The notes beneath the pieces were generated by a model, which worked only from the letters and a program-made list of their open reading frames with translations, was not told the DNA's origin and searched no databases. From Betaproteobacteria bacterium Ga0077526 (GTDB lineage: Bacteria > Pseudomonadota > Gammaproteobacteria > Burkholderiales > Ga0077523), in the NCBI GenBank assembly GCA_001464765.1, contig LNDV01000035.1, forward strand, positions 62,001 through 126,000: 64,000 nucleotides of DNA, given 5' to 3'. Of this stretch, positions 43,121 to 51,991 are shown piece after piece. The translations under genes were made by a program, and so were the position numbers. The stretch's first letter is position 1. Every line of letters begins with the position of its first letter.

Positions 43121-44536
43121 CTCAAGGACCTTCCCCGGATTCATCCGGTTCTCCGGATCGATCGCGCGCTTCACGGCACGCATCAGATCCAGTTCGACAT
43201 CGCTCTTGAAGCGCGCCGACTCGTCGCGCTTCACCTGCCCCAGACCGTGTTCCGCGCTGATGCTGCCGTTGAACGCATGGACCAGCTCATGCACCCGGCT
43301 CTGGATCTCGCCAGCGCGCGCCGCGAACGCGTCGTCGGTCATGTCGATCGGACCGTTCATGTTGTAGTGAAGGTTGCCGTCACCCAGGTGCCCGAATGGC
43401 ACGATGCGGATTCCGGGCACCAGATCGACGAGCATCGCGCCGGCCTGCGCGAGGAACTCCGGGATCCTCGAGATGGGCACGGAGATGTCGTGCTTGATGC
43501 TGTAGCCTGCACGGGTCTGAGCCTCGGGGATCGTCTCGCGGAGCTTCCAGAAGCTTCGCGCCTGAGCGACGTCCTGGGCAATGGCGGCGTCCTGCACGAG
43601 CGCCGCCTCGGATGCGCCTTCGAGCACATCCAGCACACGCTCCTGGAGTTCGTCCTCCCCGTCGGAATCGCTCACCTCCATGAGCACGTACCACGGGTAG
43701 CTCTGCGATAGCGGCGACCGCACGCCCTCGCCGTGTTCGAGCACCAGCGCGAGGGGAAGCTCGGCGATGAGTTCGAACGCGACGAGCCGGGCACCGAAGG
43801 ATTCCTGCATGCGGGCGAGCAGCGCGACGGCGGCCTCCGCCGACGGCAGGCCCACCCAGGTCACGACGTTGACCTTGGGCAACGGAAACAGCTTGAGCAC
43901 CGCCGCGGTGATGATGCCGAGCGTTCCCTCAGCGCCGATGAAGAGCTGCTTGAGGTCGTAGCCCGTGTTGTCCTTTCTCAAACCGCGAAGCCCGTTCCAC
44001 ACGCGACCGTCCGGAAGCACCACTTCAAGCCCCAGCGCCAGATCGCGCGTGTTGCCGTAGCGCAGGACATGCACGCCGCCTGCGTTAGTGGAGAGGTTGC
44101 CGCCGATCATGCAGCTCCCTTCGGCACCTAGGCTGAGCGGGAACAGGCGGTCGACGCCTTCCGCCGCGTCCTGTACCTGCTGAAGCACGCAGCCGGCTTC
44201 GACGGTGATGGTGTTGTTGTCACGATCGATCGCGAGGATGCGGTTCATGCGCTTCAGCGAGACCAGCACAGCGGCACTGTCGGCCGCCGGCGTGGCGCCG
44301 CCGCACAGCCCGGTATTCCCGCCCTGCGGCACCACGGCCACGCCGAGTTCCGCACACACGCGAAGCACGGCTGCGACCTGCTCGGTGGACCGGGGCAGCA
44401 CCACGCAGCTTGCCCGCCCCCGAAGCCGTCGGCGCCAGTCGACGAGGTAGGGCTCCATCTCGTCCGCCCCCATGAGGAGGTCTCCCGGCCCGAGTACGGC
44501 CTGCAGGCGTTCGACGAGTGACAGAGGGGTATCCAT
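43115..44536 (-). CDS. FAD-binding oxidoreductase (D-2-hydroxy acid dehydrogenase / GlcD-like)
   Basis: The 473-residue protein is of the vanillyl-alcohol-oxidase / GlcD family. The FAD-binding half has VVPQGGNTGLCGGATP and LGAEGSCMIGGNLSTNAGG. The cap domain ends with PFGHLGDGNLHYNMN, NGSISAEHGLGQVKRD and AIDPENRMNPGKVLEA, which hold the metal and catalytic residues of D-lactate / D-2-hydroxyglutarate dehydrogenases. It oxidises a D-2-hydroxy acid to the 2-oxo acid. It is divergent from the Gfo/Idh/MocA gene. Its stop codon lies in an 8-bp repeat. Confidence 0.93.
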   Translation of the reverse strand: MDTPLSLVERLQAVLGPGDLLMGADEMEPYLVDWRRRLRGRASCVVLPRSTEQVAAVLRVCAELGVAVVPQGGNTGLCGGATPAADSAAVLVSLKRMNRILAIDRDNNTITVEAGCVLQQVQDAAEGVDRLFPLSLGAEGSCMIGGNLSTNAGGVHVLRYGNTRDLALGLEVVLPDGRVWNGLRGLRKDNTGYDLKQLFIGAEGTLGIITAAVLKLFPLPKVNVVTWVGLPSAEAAVALLARMQESFGARLVAFELIAELPLALVLEHGEGVRSPLSQSYPWYVLMEVSDSDGEDELQERVLDVLEGASEAALVQDAAIAQDVAQARSFWKLRETIPEAQTRAGYSIKHDISVPISRIPEFLAQAGAMLVDLVPGIRIVPFGHLGDGNLHYNMNGPIDMTDDAFAARAGEIQSRVHELVHAFNGSISAEHGLGQVKRDESARFKSDVELDLMRAVKRAIDPENRMNPGKVLEA

Positions 44537-44714
44537 GGCGCACCATTGACTTGACGAAGGCGACGAGTATGCCTCGCCAGCCTGGGGCGGAGAAGGCTTT
44601 GCGGACTACGCCGGATACCTCCGGGCCGTGGCGGCGTTACGATTCGGGATCGCCTCTCGTGCAGGAGCCACCCTTGATGCTTCAACTTCACCAACCCGAC
44701 GCGGACCCGCAACC

Positions 44715-45698
44715 ATGACCAGACTGCGCTGGGGCATCCTGAGCGCCGCAAAGATCGCGCGTGAGCAGGTCATCCCCGCGATCCTCCAGTCCCGAAGCGG
44801 CACCGTCGTAGCCCTGGCCTCGCGGGACCGCGCCAGGGCCGAAGCGGCGTGCGAACGCCACGACATCCCCGACGCGCTCGACGACTACGACGCCCTGCTG
44901 GCCCGTCCCGATGTCGATGCCGTGTACATCGCCACGCCCAACAGTTCGCACATCCCGTGGGCTCGCCGGGCCCTCGAATGCGGCAAGCATGTCCTCTGCG
45001 AGAAACCTCTGGCCCTGGAGGCCGCGGACATCGATCTGCTGATCGGCGATCGCGACCGCCTCGGTCTCCAGGTCGCGGAAGCCTTCATGGTTGCGCACCA
45101 CCCGCAATGGCACCTCGTCCGTAAACTGCTGGCCGACGGCACGCTCGGCGCGCTGCGGTTCGTCGAAGGCAGCTTCACGTATCGCAACCACAACGCGGAC
45201 AGCATCAAGAACTCCCTGGAGCTGGGCGGCGGGGCGCTACGCGACATCGGTGTCTATCCGGTGGTGACGACCCGTATCGCAACGGGACTCGAACCTCGTT
45301 CCGCCAGCGCGCGGTTCGACCGGGACCCCGTGTTCGGCACCGATCGTCATGCGCTCTGCCACGTACGCTTTCCGGGGTTCGACCTGAGCTTCTACTGCGG
45401 CACCCAGTCGGCGGCGCGACAGCACATGGTTTTCCACGGCGAACTCGGATGGCTGCGACTGGACGCGCCCTTCAACCCCGGCAAGTACGACCAGGCACGC
45501 GTGGTCCTGCGCCTGGACGGCCAGACCGAGACGCGTGAATGGTTCTTCCCGCACGTGAACCAGTACCAGCTGATGGTCGAGAACTTCGCGGACGCCGTGC
45601 ACGGCGGTGCGGAACTGCATTTCCCGCTCGAGAGCTCGCGCGCCAACCAGCAAGTGATCGACCATCTGTTCGCCTCCGAGATCCTCGACGATGAGTGA
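44715..45698 (+). CDS. Gfo/Idh/MocA family oxidoreductase
   Basis: The 327-residue protein starts at ATG 44715 (MTRLRWGILSAAKIAREQVIPAI). It has an N-terminal NAD(P) Rossmann domain with the conserved AVYIATPNSSH and CEKPLAL motifs, the latter with the catalytic lysine. The alpha/beta C-terminal domain contains GGGALRDIGVYPV. Substrates in this family are sugars, inositols or related compounds. The last 8 bases overlap the following gene, so the two are co-translated. Confidence 0.93.
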   Translation: MTRLRWGILSAAKIAREQVIPAILQSRSGTVVALASRDRARAEAACERHDIPDALDDYDALLARPDVDAVYIATPNSSHIPWARRALECGKHVLCEKPLALEAADIDLLIGDRDRLGLQVAEAFMVAHHPQWHLVRKLLADGTLGALRFVEGSFTYRNHNADSIKNSLELGGGALRDIGVYPVVTTRIATGLEPRSASARFDRDPVFGTDRHALCHVRFPGFDLSFYCGTQSAARQHMVFHGELGWLRLDAPFNPGKYDQARVVLRLDGQTETREWFFPHVNQYQLMVENFADAVHGGAELHFPLESSRANQQVIDHLFASEILDDE

Positions 45699-46173
45699 AA
45701 CCCACGACCCCCTCGCGACCTTCCAGGAAGAAGAAGCACAGCTTCAGTTCCGCCGCTTCACCAACGACGTGGCCATCGCCCTCGGATTGCGTCTCGCCGA
45801 GGTCGCCCGCGCAGAGAGCAAGGCCATCACGATCGACATCAGTCGCAACGGTCAGCAGTTATTCCACTTGGCCATGCCGGGCACCTCGGCCGACAACGAT
45901 GCGTGGCTGGAGCGCAAGAAGCGGGTCGTCACGCGCTACGGCAAGAGTTCCTTCCACGTCGGCGCGATGTTCCGCGCCCAGGGAACGACGTTCGAACAGA
46001 AGAGCCGCCTCGACCCCGATCTCTATGCCGCCGCGGGCGGGGGGTTTCCTGTCATCGTCCGCGATGTCGGCGTCGTCGGCGTGGTGGCCGTATCCGGCCT
46101 GCCGCAGGCCGACGATCATGCTCTGGTCGTGCGTGTGCTGCGGGCGTTCCTGGACGAGACTCAGCCCGAATGA
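45691..46173 (+). CDS. heme-degrading domain-containing protein (HbpS-like, UPF0303)
   Basis: The 160-residue protein matches the HbpS/GlcG-related UPF0303 family: DISRNGQQLFHLAMPGTSADNDAWLERKKRVV, then a glycine-rich GGGFPV and VGVVAVSGLPQADDHALV. Members bind heme or small molecules, and many have no known role. Its start overlaps the oxidoreductase gene by 8 bases and its stop overlaps the Dabb start (ATGA), so the three genes form a coupled operon. Confidence 0.88.
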   Translation: MSETHDPLATFQEEEAQLQFRRFTNDVAIALGLRLAEVARAESKAITIDISRNGQQLFHLAMPGTSADNDAWLERKKRVVTRYGKSSFHVGAMFRAQGTTFEQKSRLDPDLYAAAGGGFPVIVRDVGVVGVVAVSGLPQADDHALVVRVLRAFLDETQPE

Positions 46174-46526
46174 CGCCACCGGACGCCACCCGCGGCTCGC
46201 GCGCGGCGGGAGAGACACCCGTTCGCCACCTCGTGCTATTCCGATTCCGTGGTGATGCGCCCGAGGCCGAGATAGGGGAGATCGAGACGATGTTCCGCGA
46301 GTTGCCGCAGCACATCGACGGCATCTCGGCGCTCGAATGGGGTCCCAACCACAGTGCGGAGGGGCTCGACCAGGGCTTCACGCATTGCTTTCTGCTTACC
46401 TTCCGGAATGCCGCCGCGCGCGACGACTACCTGCCGCACCCGGCGCATCTCGCCTTCGTCGCCCGGCTGAAGCCGGTTCTCGATGGGGTGCTCGTGGTGG
46501 ACTACCATCCGGCTTCCGACGATTGA
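46170..46526 (+). CDS. Dabb (stress-responsive A/B barrel) domain protein
   Basis: The 118-residue protein starts at ATG 46170, overlapping the previous stop. After about 16 variable residues comes the dimeric alpha/beta barrel core: VRHLVLFRF, then LEWGPNHSAEGLDQGFTHCFLLTFRNAAARDDYLPHPAHLAFV. The family is small and functionally diverse (stress proteins, enzymes of phenolic metabolism). The longer open frame upstream is the overlap with the HbpS-like gene. Confidence 0.88.
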   Translation: MTPPDATRGSRAAGETPVRHLVLFRFRGDAPEAEIGEIETMFRELPQHIDGISALEWGPNHSAEGLDQGFTHCFLLTFRNAAARDDYLPHPAHLAFVARLKPVLDGVLVVDYHPASDD

Positions 46527-46542
46527 AGGATCCCCGAAGACC

Positions 46543-47346
46543 ATGAGCGACACCCTGACCGGGACAGCGATCCGCCGCATCCGGCACGCATTTGTGCTGC
46601 TGGCGGCAGCCTGTGCGCTGACTCTGACGATGCAGACGCCAAGCTACGCCGACGCCCTGAAGGACGACGCCATCCAGCGCCTCGCGCGAAGCCACGACCC
46701 CGAGATCTCGATCGCCATCGGGCGTCTCTACGTGAAGCAGGCTGCCTTGCGGGCCGCCCGCGCCCGACTTGCCCGCCAGGGCGCCGCGGCCGGACTCGGC
46801 CGGAACTGGTCGCCGGCTTCTCCGGAGTGGGTCGCGGCCGAACGGGCGCTGATGGCCCGCGTGCCGCCCATCGTGGCGAGCCGCATCGACGATCCCGAAT
46901 GGTTCCACGCCGCCTGGGCGAAAGAGGCCGACCGCCTTCTGAATGCGGAGGAGGCGGACGAACTGGCGAATCACTTCGCGACGCCGGGCGGTCGCGAGCA
47001 GCGCGTCACGATCGAACTCCTGATGGTGGGCGAGACGGTGATGGCCAACTACACGATGACCGATCGCATCCAGTACACGATGGCCGACACGCGGGCGGAG
47101 ATCGAGCATCTCCAGTCCGTCTGGTGGAATCGCGATCCCTTCGCCGTACGCGATTTTTCGAAAGATCCGGGCACGATGCGATTCGCGACCAGCAACCCTG
47201 GAATCAAGTACGCGAAGATGCTGGCGCTGCGCGGCGTCGGCTCGGTCATCGATCACCTCGATTCCGTCGCCAAGGTTGCCGTCGCCGCGGTGGAAGCGGA
47301 TGCGCCCGAGGTGGATTCGCTGATCGCATCGGTGCCGCGCCGGTAG
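46543..47346 (+). CDS. exported protein with a DUF2059-like region
   Basis: This 267-residue protein has an N-terminal signal peptide (about 11-37, with a hydrophobic core and a probable cut after SYA). The mature part is helical. The stretch LLNAEEADELANHFATPGGREQ resembles the DUF2059 pattern, in which a helix is followed by FxTPxG. Nothing else is recognised. It probably acts in the periplasm. It starts 16 bases after the Dabb stop, so it may be in that operon. Confidence 0.75.
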   Translation: MSDTLTGTAIRRIRHAFVLLAAACALTLTMQTPSYADALKDDAIQRLARSHDPEISIAIGRLYVKQAALRAARARLARQGAAAGLGRNWSPASPEWVAAERALMARVPPIVASRIDDPEWFHAAWAKEADRLLNAEEADELANHFATPGGREQRVTIELLMVGETVMANYTMTDRIQYTMADTRAEIEHLQSVWWNRDPFAVRDFSKDPGTMRFATSNPGIKYAKMLALRGVGSVIDHLDSVAKVAVAAVEADAPEVDSLIASVPRR

Positions 47347-47428
47347 CGGGACTGAGGCATGGCGCATGTAGGCGCCGGACTTTCTCGGCCCGTTCGGGAC
47401 GGGCCCGGACGGGGCGCAAAAAGGATTC

Positions 47429-47497
47429 TTGCCCCCCCGCGGGCAAATAACACAAAACGAGGCTAAAATCGCGGGTTTTTCGCCCCCTGTCGGGCGA
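47429..47497 (+). promoter_or_regulatory. leader region upstream of the EF-G gene with two hairpins
   Basis: TTGCCC at 47429-47434 pairs with GGGCAA at 47441-47446. TCGCCC at 47480-47485 pairs with GGGCGA at 47492-47497. TAAAAT at 47464-47469 could be a -10 box. The ribosome site AAAAGG precedes ATG 47524. Such hairpins could tune expression of a strongly expressed translation factor, but no known leader class is recognised. Confidence 0.35.
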
Positions 47498-47523
47498 TCC
47501 CTCCCCTCAGAAAAGGCGAAACC

Positions 47524-49653
47524 ATGGCAAGGCAGAAGGCGCTCGAGCTATACCGAAACATCGGCATCATCGCTCACATCGATGCGGGCAAGACGACGAC
47601 CACGGAACGGGTTCTGTACTACACCGGCCGCAAGCACCAGATCGTCGACGTGCACGACACCAAGGACGGCAAGAGCAGCACGACCACCGACTACCTCGAG
47701 CAGGAACGCAAGCGCGGGATCACGATCCAGAGTGCGGCCGTCTCCACCGAGTGGAAGGGCTACCAGGTCAACGTGATCGACACCCCCGGACACGTGGACT
47801 TCACCATCGAGGTGAACCGCAGCCTGCGCGTGCTGGACGGCGCCGTGGTGGTGTTCGACGGCGTGGCCGGCGTGGAACCCCAGACCGAGACCAACTGGCG
47901 CCTCGCCAACCAGTACAACGTTCCCCGAATCTGCTACATCAACAAGATGGACCGCATGGGCGCCAATTTTGCCCATTGCGTCAAGGGCATCCGAGAGCGC
48001 CTGGGCGCCAATGCCCTGCTCTGCCACGTGCCGATTGGCAGCCACGACGAATTCGTGGGCATGGCCGACCTGGTGGCCGGCGTGGCCTACGTCTGGTCGT
48101 CCGACGACAAGGATTCCGTCTGGGAATCCGTGCCGTTCGACGCCCTCAAGGCCCGCTTCAAGTTTGCCTCGACCGCCGACAACGACTGGATCGACCGCCT
48201 GCCCAAGCTGCGCGAAGAACTGATCGAGTCCGCCCTGGCCCTGAACGACGATGCCTTCATGACCTACGTGGATTCGGGCGAGTTCGATCCCGCCGTCCTC
48301 AAGGACTGCATCCGCAAGGGCACGGTGACCGGCGCCCTGGTCCCGGTCCTTTGCGGTTCTTCGTACAAGAACAAGGGCGTCCAGCAACTCCTGGATGCCG
48401 TGATCGACTACCTGCCCTACCCCGGCGAGAACGGCGGCATTTCCCTGGTGGACCCGGACGGCAATCCCGTCGGCAACCAGGCGGTCACCGACGACGCCCC
48501 GGCCCGCGCCCTGGCTTTCAAGGTGATCAACGACCAGTTCGGCACCCTCACCTTCGTACGCGTGTACTCCGGCGTGATCAAGAAGGGCGATTCGCTGGCC
48601 AACGTCACCCGCGGCAAGAAGGAGCGGATCGGCCGGATCGTGGAAGTGCAGGCCAACCAAACCAAGGACATCGACGAGACCCGCGCCGGCGACATCTGCG
48701 CGTTCGTGTCCATGAAGGAAACCGAGACCGGTGACTCGCTGTGCGATCCCGATCACCCGGTGCTGCTGGAGCGCATGCGCTTCCCGGACCCCGTCATCAG
48801 CGTGGCCGTGGAACCGAAGGCCCGCGGCGACGTGGACAAGATGTCCACCGCCCTCTACAAGATGGTGAAGGCCGACCCGTCGCTCCGACTCGAAGTCGAC
48901 GAGGAAACCGGTCAGACCGTGCTTCGCGGCATGGGCGAACTGCACCTCGAAGTCACGATCGACCGGATGCGTACCGAACTGGGCGTGGAAGCCAACATGG
49001 GCAAGCCGCGCGTGAGCTTCCGGGAAGCCTTCGGCGGCAAGGTCGAACGCGTCTACACCCACAAGAAGCAGTCCGGTGGTTCCGGCCAGTTCGCCGAAGT
49101 GAAGATGATCTTCGAACCGCTCGAGGCGGGCGAGGGCATCAAGTTCGTCGACGAGATCGTCGGCGGCCGCATCCCGCGTGAATTCATCCCCGCGGTGGAG
49201 CACGCGATCCGCACCGAGTCCAAGAAGGGCCAGGTTGCCGGCTATGAAGTGGTGGACTTCCAGGCCACGCTGATCGACGGCAAGTTCCACGATGTCGACT
49301 CCTCGGCCCTCGCCTTCGAAATCGCGGGCCGCGCCTGCTTCCGCGAATCCCACAAGGCCAGCCGTCCGAAGCTGCTGGAACCGGTGATGCGCATCGAAGT
49401 GGTGACCGAGTCCGACTACCTGGGCGACGTGATCGGCGATATCAACCGTCGTCGTGGTCAGGTGACCGACCAGGGTGCACGGGGTCCGCAGTCCTACGTG
49501 CAGGGCTTCGTGCCCCTCGCGGAAATGTTCGGGTACATCAACTTCCTGCGTTCGGCCACCAGCGGCCGCGGCACCTTCACCATGGAATTCGACCACTACT
49601 CCGAAGTGCCGGGAGGCCTGGTCGACAAGCTGATGGAGAAGGAAGTCAAGTAA
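47524..49653 (+). CDS. fusA: elongation factor G, divergent paralogue
   Basis: The 709-residue translational GTPase has P-loop AHIDAGKTTTTE, DTPGHVDF and NKMD. Domains II to V are complete (GGSGQFAEVK in domain IV). Switch I reads VHDTKDGKSSTTTDYLEQERKRGITIQSAA. The usual proteobacterial form is close to [22 protein letters not shown], so this copy has about four extra residues and a different core. The text GITIQSAA and the following VIDTPGHVDFTIEVNRSLRVLDGAVVV recall the mitochondrial EF-G1/spd group. It is not in a str operon with rpsL, rpsG or tuf, and it has its own strong terminator. Codon choice is strongly biased to GCC, GAC, AAG and GGC, suggesting high expression. Whether it replaces or complements a canonical copy is unknown. 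Confidence 0.94.
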   Translation: MARQKALELYRNIGIIAHIDAGKTTTTERVLYYTGRKHQIVDVHDTKDGKSSTTTDYLEQERKRGITIQSAAVSTEWKGYQVNVIDTPGHVDFTIEVNRSLRVLDGAVVVFDGVAGVEPQTETNWRLANQYNVPRICYINKMDRMGANFAHCVKGIRERLGANALLCHVPIGSHDEFVGMADLVAGVAYVWSSDDKDSVWESVPFDALKARFKFASTADNDWIDRLPKLREELIESALALNDDAFMTYVDSGEFDPAVLKDCIRKGTVTGALVPVLCGSSYKNKGVQQLLDAVIDYLPYPGENGGISLVDPDGNPVGNQAVTDDAPARALAFKVINDQFGTLTFVRVYSGVIKKGDSLANVTRGKKERIGRIVEVQANQTKDIDETRAGDICAFVSMKETETGDSLCDPDHPVLLERMRFPDPVISVAVEPKARGDVDKMSTALYKMVKADPSLRLEVDEETGQTVLRGMGELHLEVTIDRMRTELGVEANMGKPRVSFREAFGGKVERVYTHKKQSGGSGQFAEVKMIFEPLEAGEGIKFVDEIVGGRIPREFIPAVEHAIRTESKKGQVAGYEVVDFQATLIDGKFHDVDSSALAFEIAGRACFRESHKASRPKLLEPVMRIEVVTESDYLGDVIGDINRRRGQVTDQGARGPQSYVQGFVPLAEMFGYINFLRSATSGRGTFTMEFDHYSEVPGGLVDKLMEKEVK

Positions 49654-49677
49654 CGCCGGCGACATACGCCGTATCGG

Positions 49678-49707
49678 ATCGGGGGCCTTCGGGCCCCCGA
49701 TTTTTTT
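49678..49707 (+). terminator. strong Rho-independent terminator after the EF-G gene
   Basis: A perfect 10-bp stem, ATCGGGGGCC with GGCCCCCGAT, closes a TTCG tetraloop. The T-run at 49701-49707 overlaps the last stem base. UUCG loops are unusually stable, and this is the best terminator in the window. Confidence 0.93.
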
Positions 49708-49804
49708 GGGTCTGCCGAAAGGGCGGACTATCGTCCCGCCTCCACCTTGAATTCCCGCCTGCGCGTCTTCAGGTTCCTTTTGTACGGCTACAGGGAACGC
49801 GGCG

Positions 49805-50752
49805 GTGAAAGACTTCTACCAGGTGCTCGGCGTGGCGAGGGAAGCCACACCGGACGAGATCAAGCAGGCATTCCGGCGTCTCGCCCGGAAGCACCACCCT
49901 GACGTGAGCCGGGAGGCCGATGCCACGGCACGCATGGCGGAAGTCAACGAAGCGTATGCCGTTCTCTCGGACCCTGGGCGGCGGGCAGCCTACGACGACG
50001 CCTTGCGCCGGGGACGCGGCAGCGGGTCCTCCGCTACACGGGACTGGGACACCGGTTTCGAGTTCCCTGACCATGGCTTCGACGACAAGGATTTCGCAGA
50101 TATCTTCGAGGGCATATTCGGCCCCCGGAGGCCCCGCGGGCCACGTCCGTATGCAGGCGGGGAATACGACCTGCGCGGCGACGATCACCATGCCAAGGTG
50201 GAACTGAGCCTCGAGGACGCCTACCGCGGCGCGACTCGCCCCATCACCCTGCGCAGCCCCCGCGTGAACGAGCGGGGCGAAGTCACGCTAGAGGAACGCA
50301 CCCTGGAAGTGAAGATTCCGCCCGGCATCCGCCCCGGACAGAGCATCCGCCTGGCCGGTCAGGGTGGCGCGGGCTCCGGCGGCGCGCCGGCTGGCGATCT
50401 GCTGCTCCAGGTAACTATCCGCCCGCATCCGCGCTTCACAGTGGAAGGCGGCGACCTGTTCGCCGAACTGCCTGTGGCACCTTGGGAAGCTGCACTCGGA
50501 GCCGTGGTTCCGCTCGCGATGCCCGACGGGGCCATCCTGAAGGTGCGCGTGCCGGCCGGTGCGCAGGGCGGACGGAAGCTCACGGTGCGGGGTCGTGGCA
50601 TGCCGGGCAAGCCGCCTGGCGATCTCCACCTTCGCGTGCGCGTGGTGTTGCCGGCGGCATCAGGCGCAGCGGCGCGGGACTGCTATGAGAAGATGGCCGC
50701 CCTGTTCCCGGACTTCGACGCGAGGCGGGCCGCGGAGTCGGACGGCGGCTGA
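49805..50752 (+). CDS. cbpA: DnaJ-like co-chaperone, CbpA type
   Basis: The 315-residue protein starts with GTG 49805. The J domain (about 1-68) reads MKDFYQVLGVAREATPDEIKQ and carries the HPD triad (HHPDVS) needed to stimulate DnaK. A glycine/arginine/aspartate-rich linker (about 68-110) follows, then two C-terminal substrate-binding beta domains (VELSLEDAYRGATRPI, IPPGIRPGQSIRLAGQG). No cysteine zinc-finger is present, which distinguishes CbpA from DnaJ. It stands downstream of the EF-G terminator and has its own promoter, not identified. Confidence 0.92.
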   Translation: MKDFYQVLGVAREATPDEIKQAFRRLARKHHPDVSREADATARMAEVNEAYAVLSDPGRRAAYDDALRRGRGSGSSATRDWDTGFEFPDHGFDDKDFADIFEGIFGPRRPRGPRPYAGGEYDLRGDDHHAKVELSLEDAYRGATRPITLRSPRVNERGEVTLEERTLEVKIPPGIRPGQSIRLAGQGGAGSGGAPAGDLLLQVTIRPHPRFTVEGGDLFAELPVAPWEAALGAVVPLAMPDGAILKVRVPAGAQGGRKLTVRGRGMPGKPPGDLHLRVRVVLPAASGAAARDCYEKMAALFPDFDARRAAESDGG

Positions 50753-50857
50753 GGTCCGGTCACTCGTCCGGAGGGCCGACATCGCGCGCCCGTCTGCGAA
50801 CAGCCGGTACGGTTGTCGCAGTTACCGATCCCGACCCCAGCCACACCAGGATCCCGC

Positions 50858-51991
50858 ATGACCGATCGCTTCATTCCCCGCCTCGTGGCCGTGACGCTGG
50901 CAGCCGCTTTTCTGATTGCCGTCTGGCGCTGGCTGCCTGCATTTGGTCCCCGGCCTCCGGAGCCGAAACCTGTCGCGCAAGCGCAGCCGCGCGTAGTGGC
51001 TGCGCGAGGAGACCTCGCCGCCGACGAGCAGTCGATGATCGAGCTGTTCAAGCGCTCGCGCGATTCCGTCGTGTTCATCTCGACCTCTCAGCGCGTGCGC
51101 GACTTCTGGACGCGCAACGTGCTGTCCGTGCCGCGCGGCACCGGCAGTGGATTCATCTGGGACGACCAGGGCCACGTGATCACCAACTTCCACGTGATCA
51201 GCGGCGCCGCGGAAGCCACCGTGCGCCTCGCGGACGGGCGCGACTACAAGGCCACGCTTATCGGCGCGAGTCCCGCCCATGACATCGCGGTGCTGCGCAT
51301 CGGCGTCGACTTTCAGCGTCCGCCGCCTGTCCCGCTGGGGACCAGCGGCAATCTGGAGGTGGGCCAGAAGGTCTTCGCCATCGGCAATCCGTTCGGGCTC
51401 GACTGGACGCTCACCACCGGCATCGTGTCCGCGCTGGACCGCTCCCTGCCCAGTGACGCCGGCGTCACCATCGAGCATCTGATCCAGACCGACGCCGCCA
51501 TCAACCCCGGCAACTCCGGCGGACCGCTGCTCGACTCCGCGGGGCGGCTGATCGGCATCAACACGGCCATCTACAGTCCGTCGGGCGCCTCTGCCGGCAT
51601 CGGGTTCGCGGTGCCCGTGGACACGGTCAATCGCGTGGTGCCGCAGGTCATCGCGAAAGGACGCTACATCCGCCCGACCCTCGGGCTCGAACTGGACGAC
51701 GCCCTGAATCAGCGCCTGTCGCGCGCCCTGCGCGTCGAAGGCGTGTTCGTGCTCCGGGTCACACCGGGTACCGGCGCCGAGAAGGCCGGCCTAAAGGGCG
51801 TCACCGTCACGCCGGAAGGGTCCGTCGTACCTGGCGACATCATCGTCGGGATCTCGGGCAAGCCGGTGACGAGCATCGGCGCGCTCATCGGGCGTCTGGA
51901 CGACTTCAAGGTCGGGGACAACGTGATGCTCGACGTTCGCCGCGGCGACGAAACGATCAGCGTGTCCGTGACTCTGCAACCGGGTTCCTGA
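50858..51991 (+). CDS. membrane-anchored trypsin-like serine protease with PDZ domain (HtrA/DegS-like)
   Basis: The 377-residue protein starts at ATG 50858 (MTDRFIPRLVAVTLAAA), which places a single N-terminal membrane anchor at about 8-26. The protease domain has the catalytic histidine in ITNFHVI, aspartate in HDIAVL and serine in NPGNSGGPLL. One PDZ domain (about 275-375; LGLELDDALNQRLSRALRVEGVFVLRV, GVTVTPEGSVVPGDIIVGISG) follows. One PDZ plus an anchor fits DegS-like or DegQ-like periplasmic quality-control proteases. Its 3' end overlaps the convergent LysR gene by 35 bases. Confidence 0.93.
   Translation: MTDRFIPRLVAVTLAAAFLIAVWRWLPAFGPRPPEPKPVAQAQPRVVAARGDLAADEQSMIELFKRSRDSVVFISTSQRVRDFWTRNVLSVPRGTGSGFIWDDQGHVITNFHVISGAAEATVRLADGRDYKATLIGASPAHDIAVLRIGVDFQRPPPVPLGTSGNLEVGQKVFAIGNPFGLDWTLTTGIVSALDRSLPSDAGVTIEHLIQTDAAINPGNSGGPLLDSAGRLIGINTAIYSPSGASAGIGFAVPVDTVNRVVPQVIAKGRYIRPTLGLELDDALNQRLSRALRVEGVFVLRVTPGTGAEKAGLKGVTVTPEGSVVPGDIIVGISGKPVTSIGALIGRLDDFKVGDNVMLDVRRGDETISVSVTLQPGS

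Noticed and set aside
47370-47420. Hairpin GCCCGT-TCGGG-ACGGGC downstream of the exported DUF2059-like gene as a terminator
   Set aside because: No T-run follows; GC-rich flanking sequence makes such a stem likely by chance.
47548-49665. Antisense open frame of about 700 codons over the EF-G gene
   Set aside because: Low-complexity H, D, G, V-rich translation produced by biased codons of the EF-G gene.
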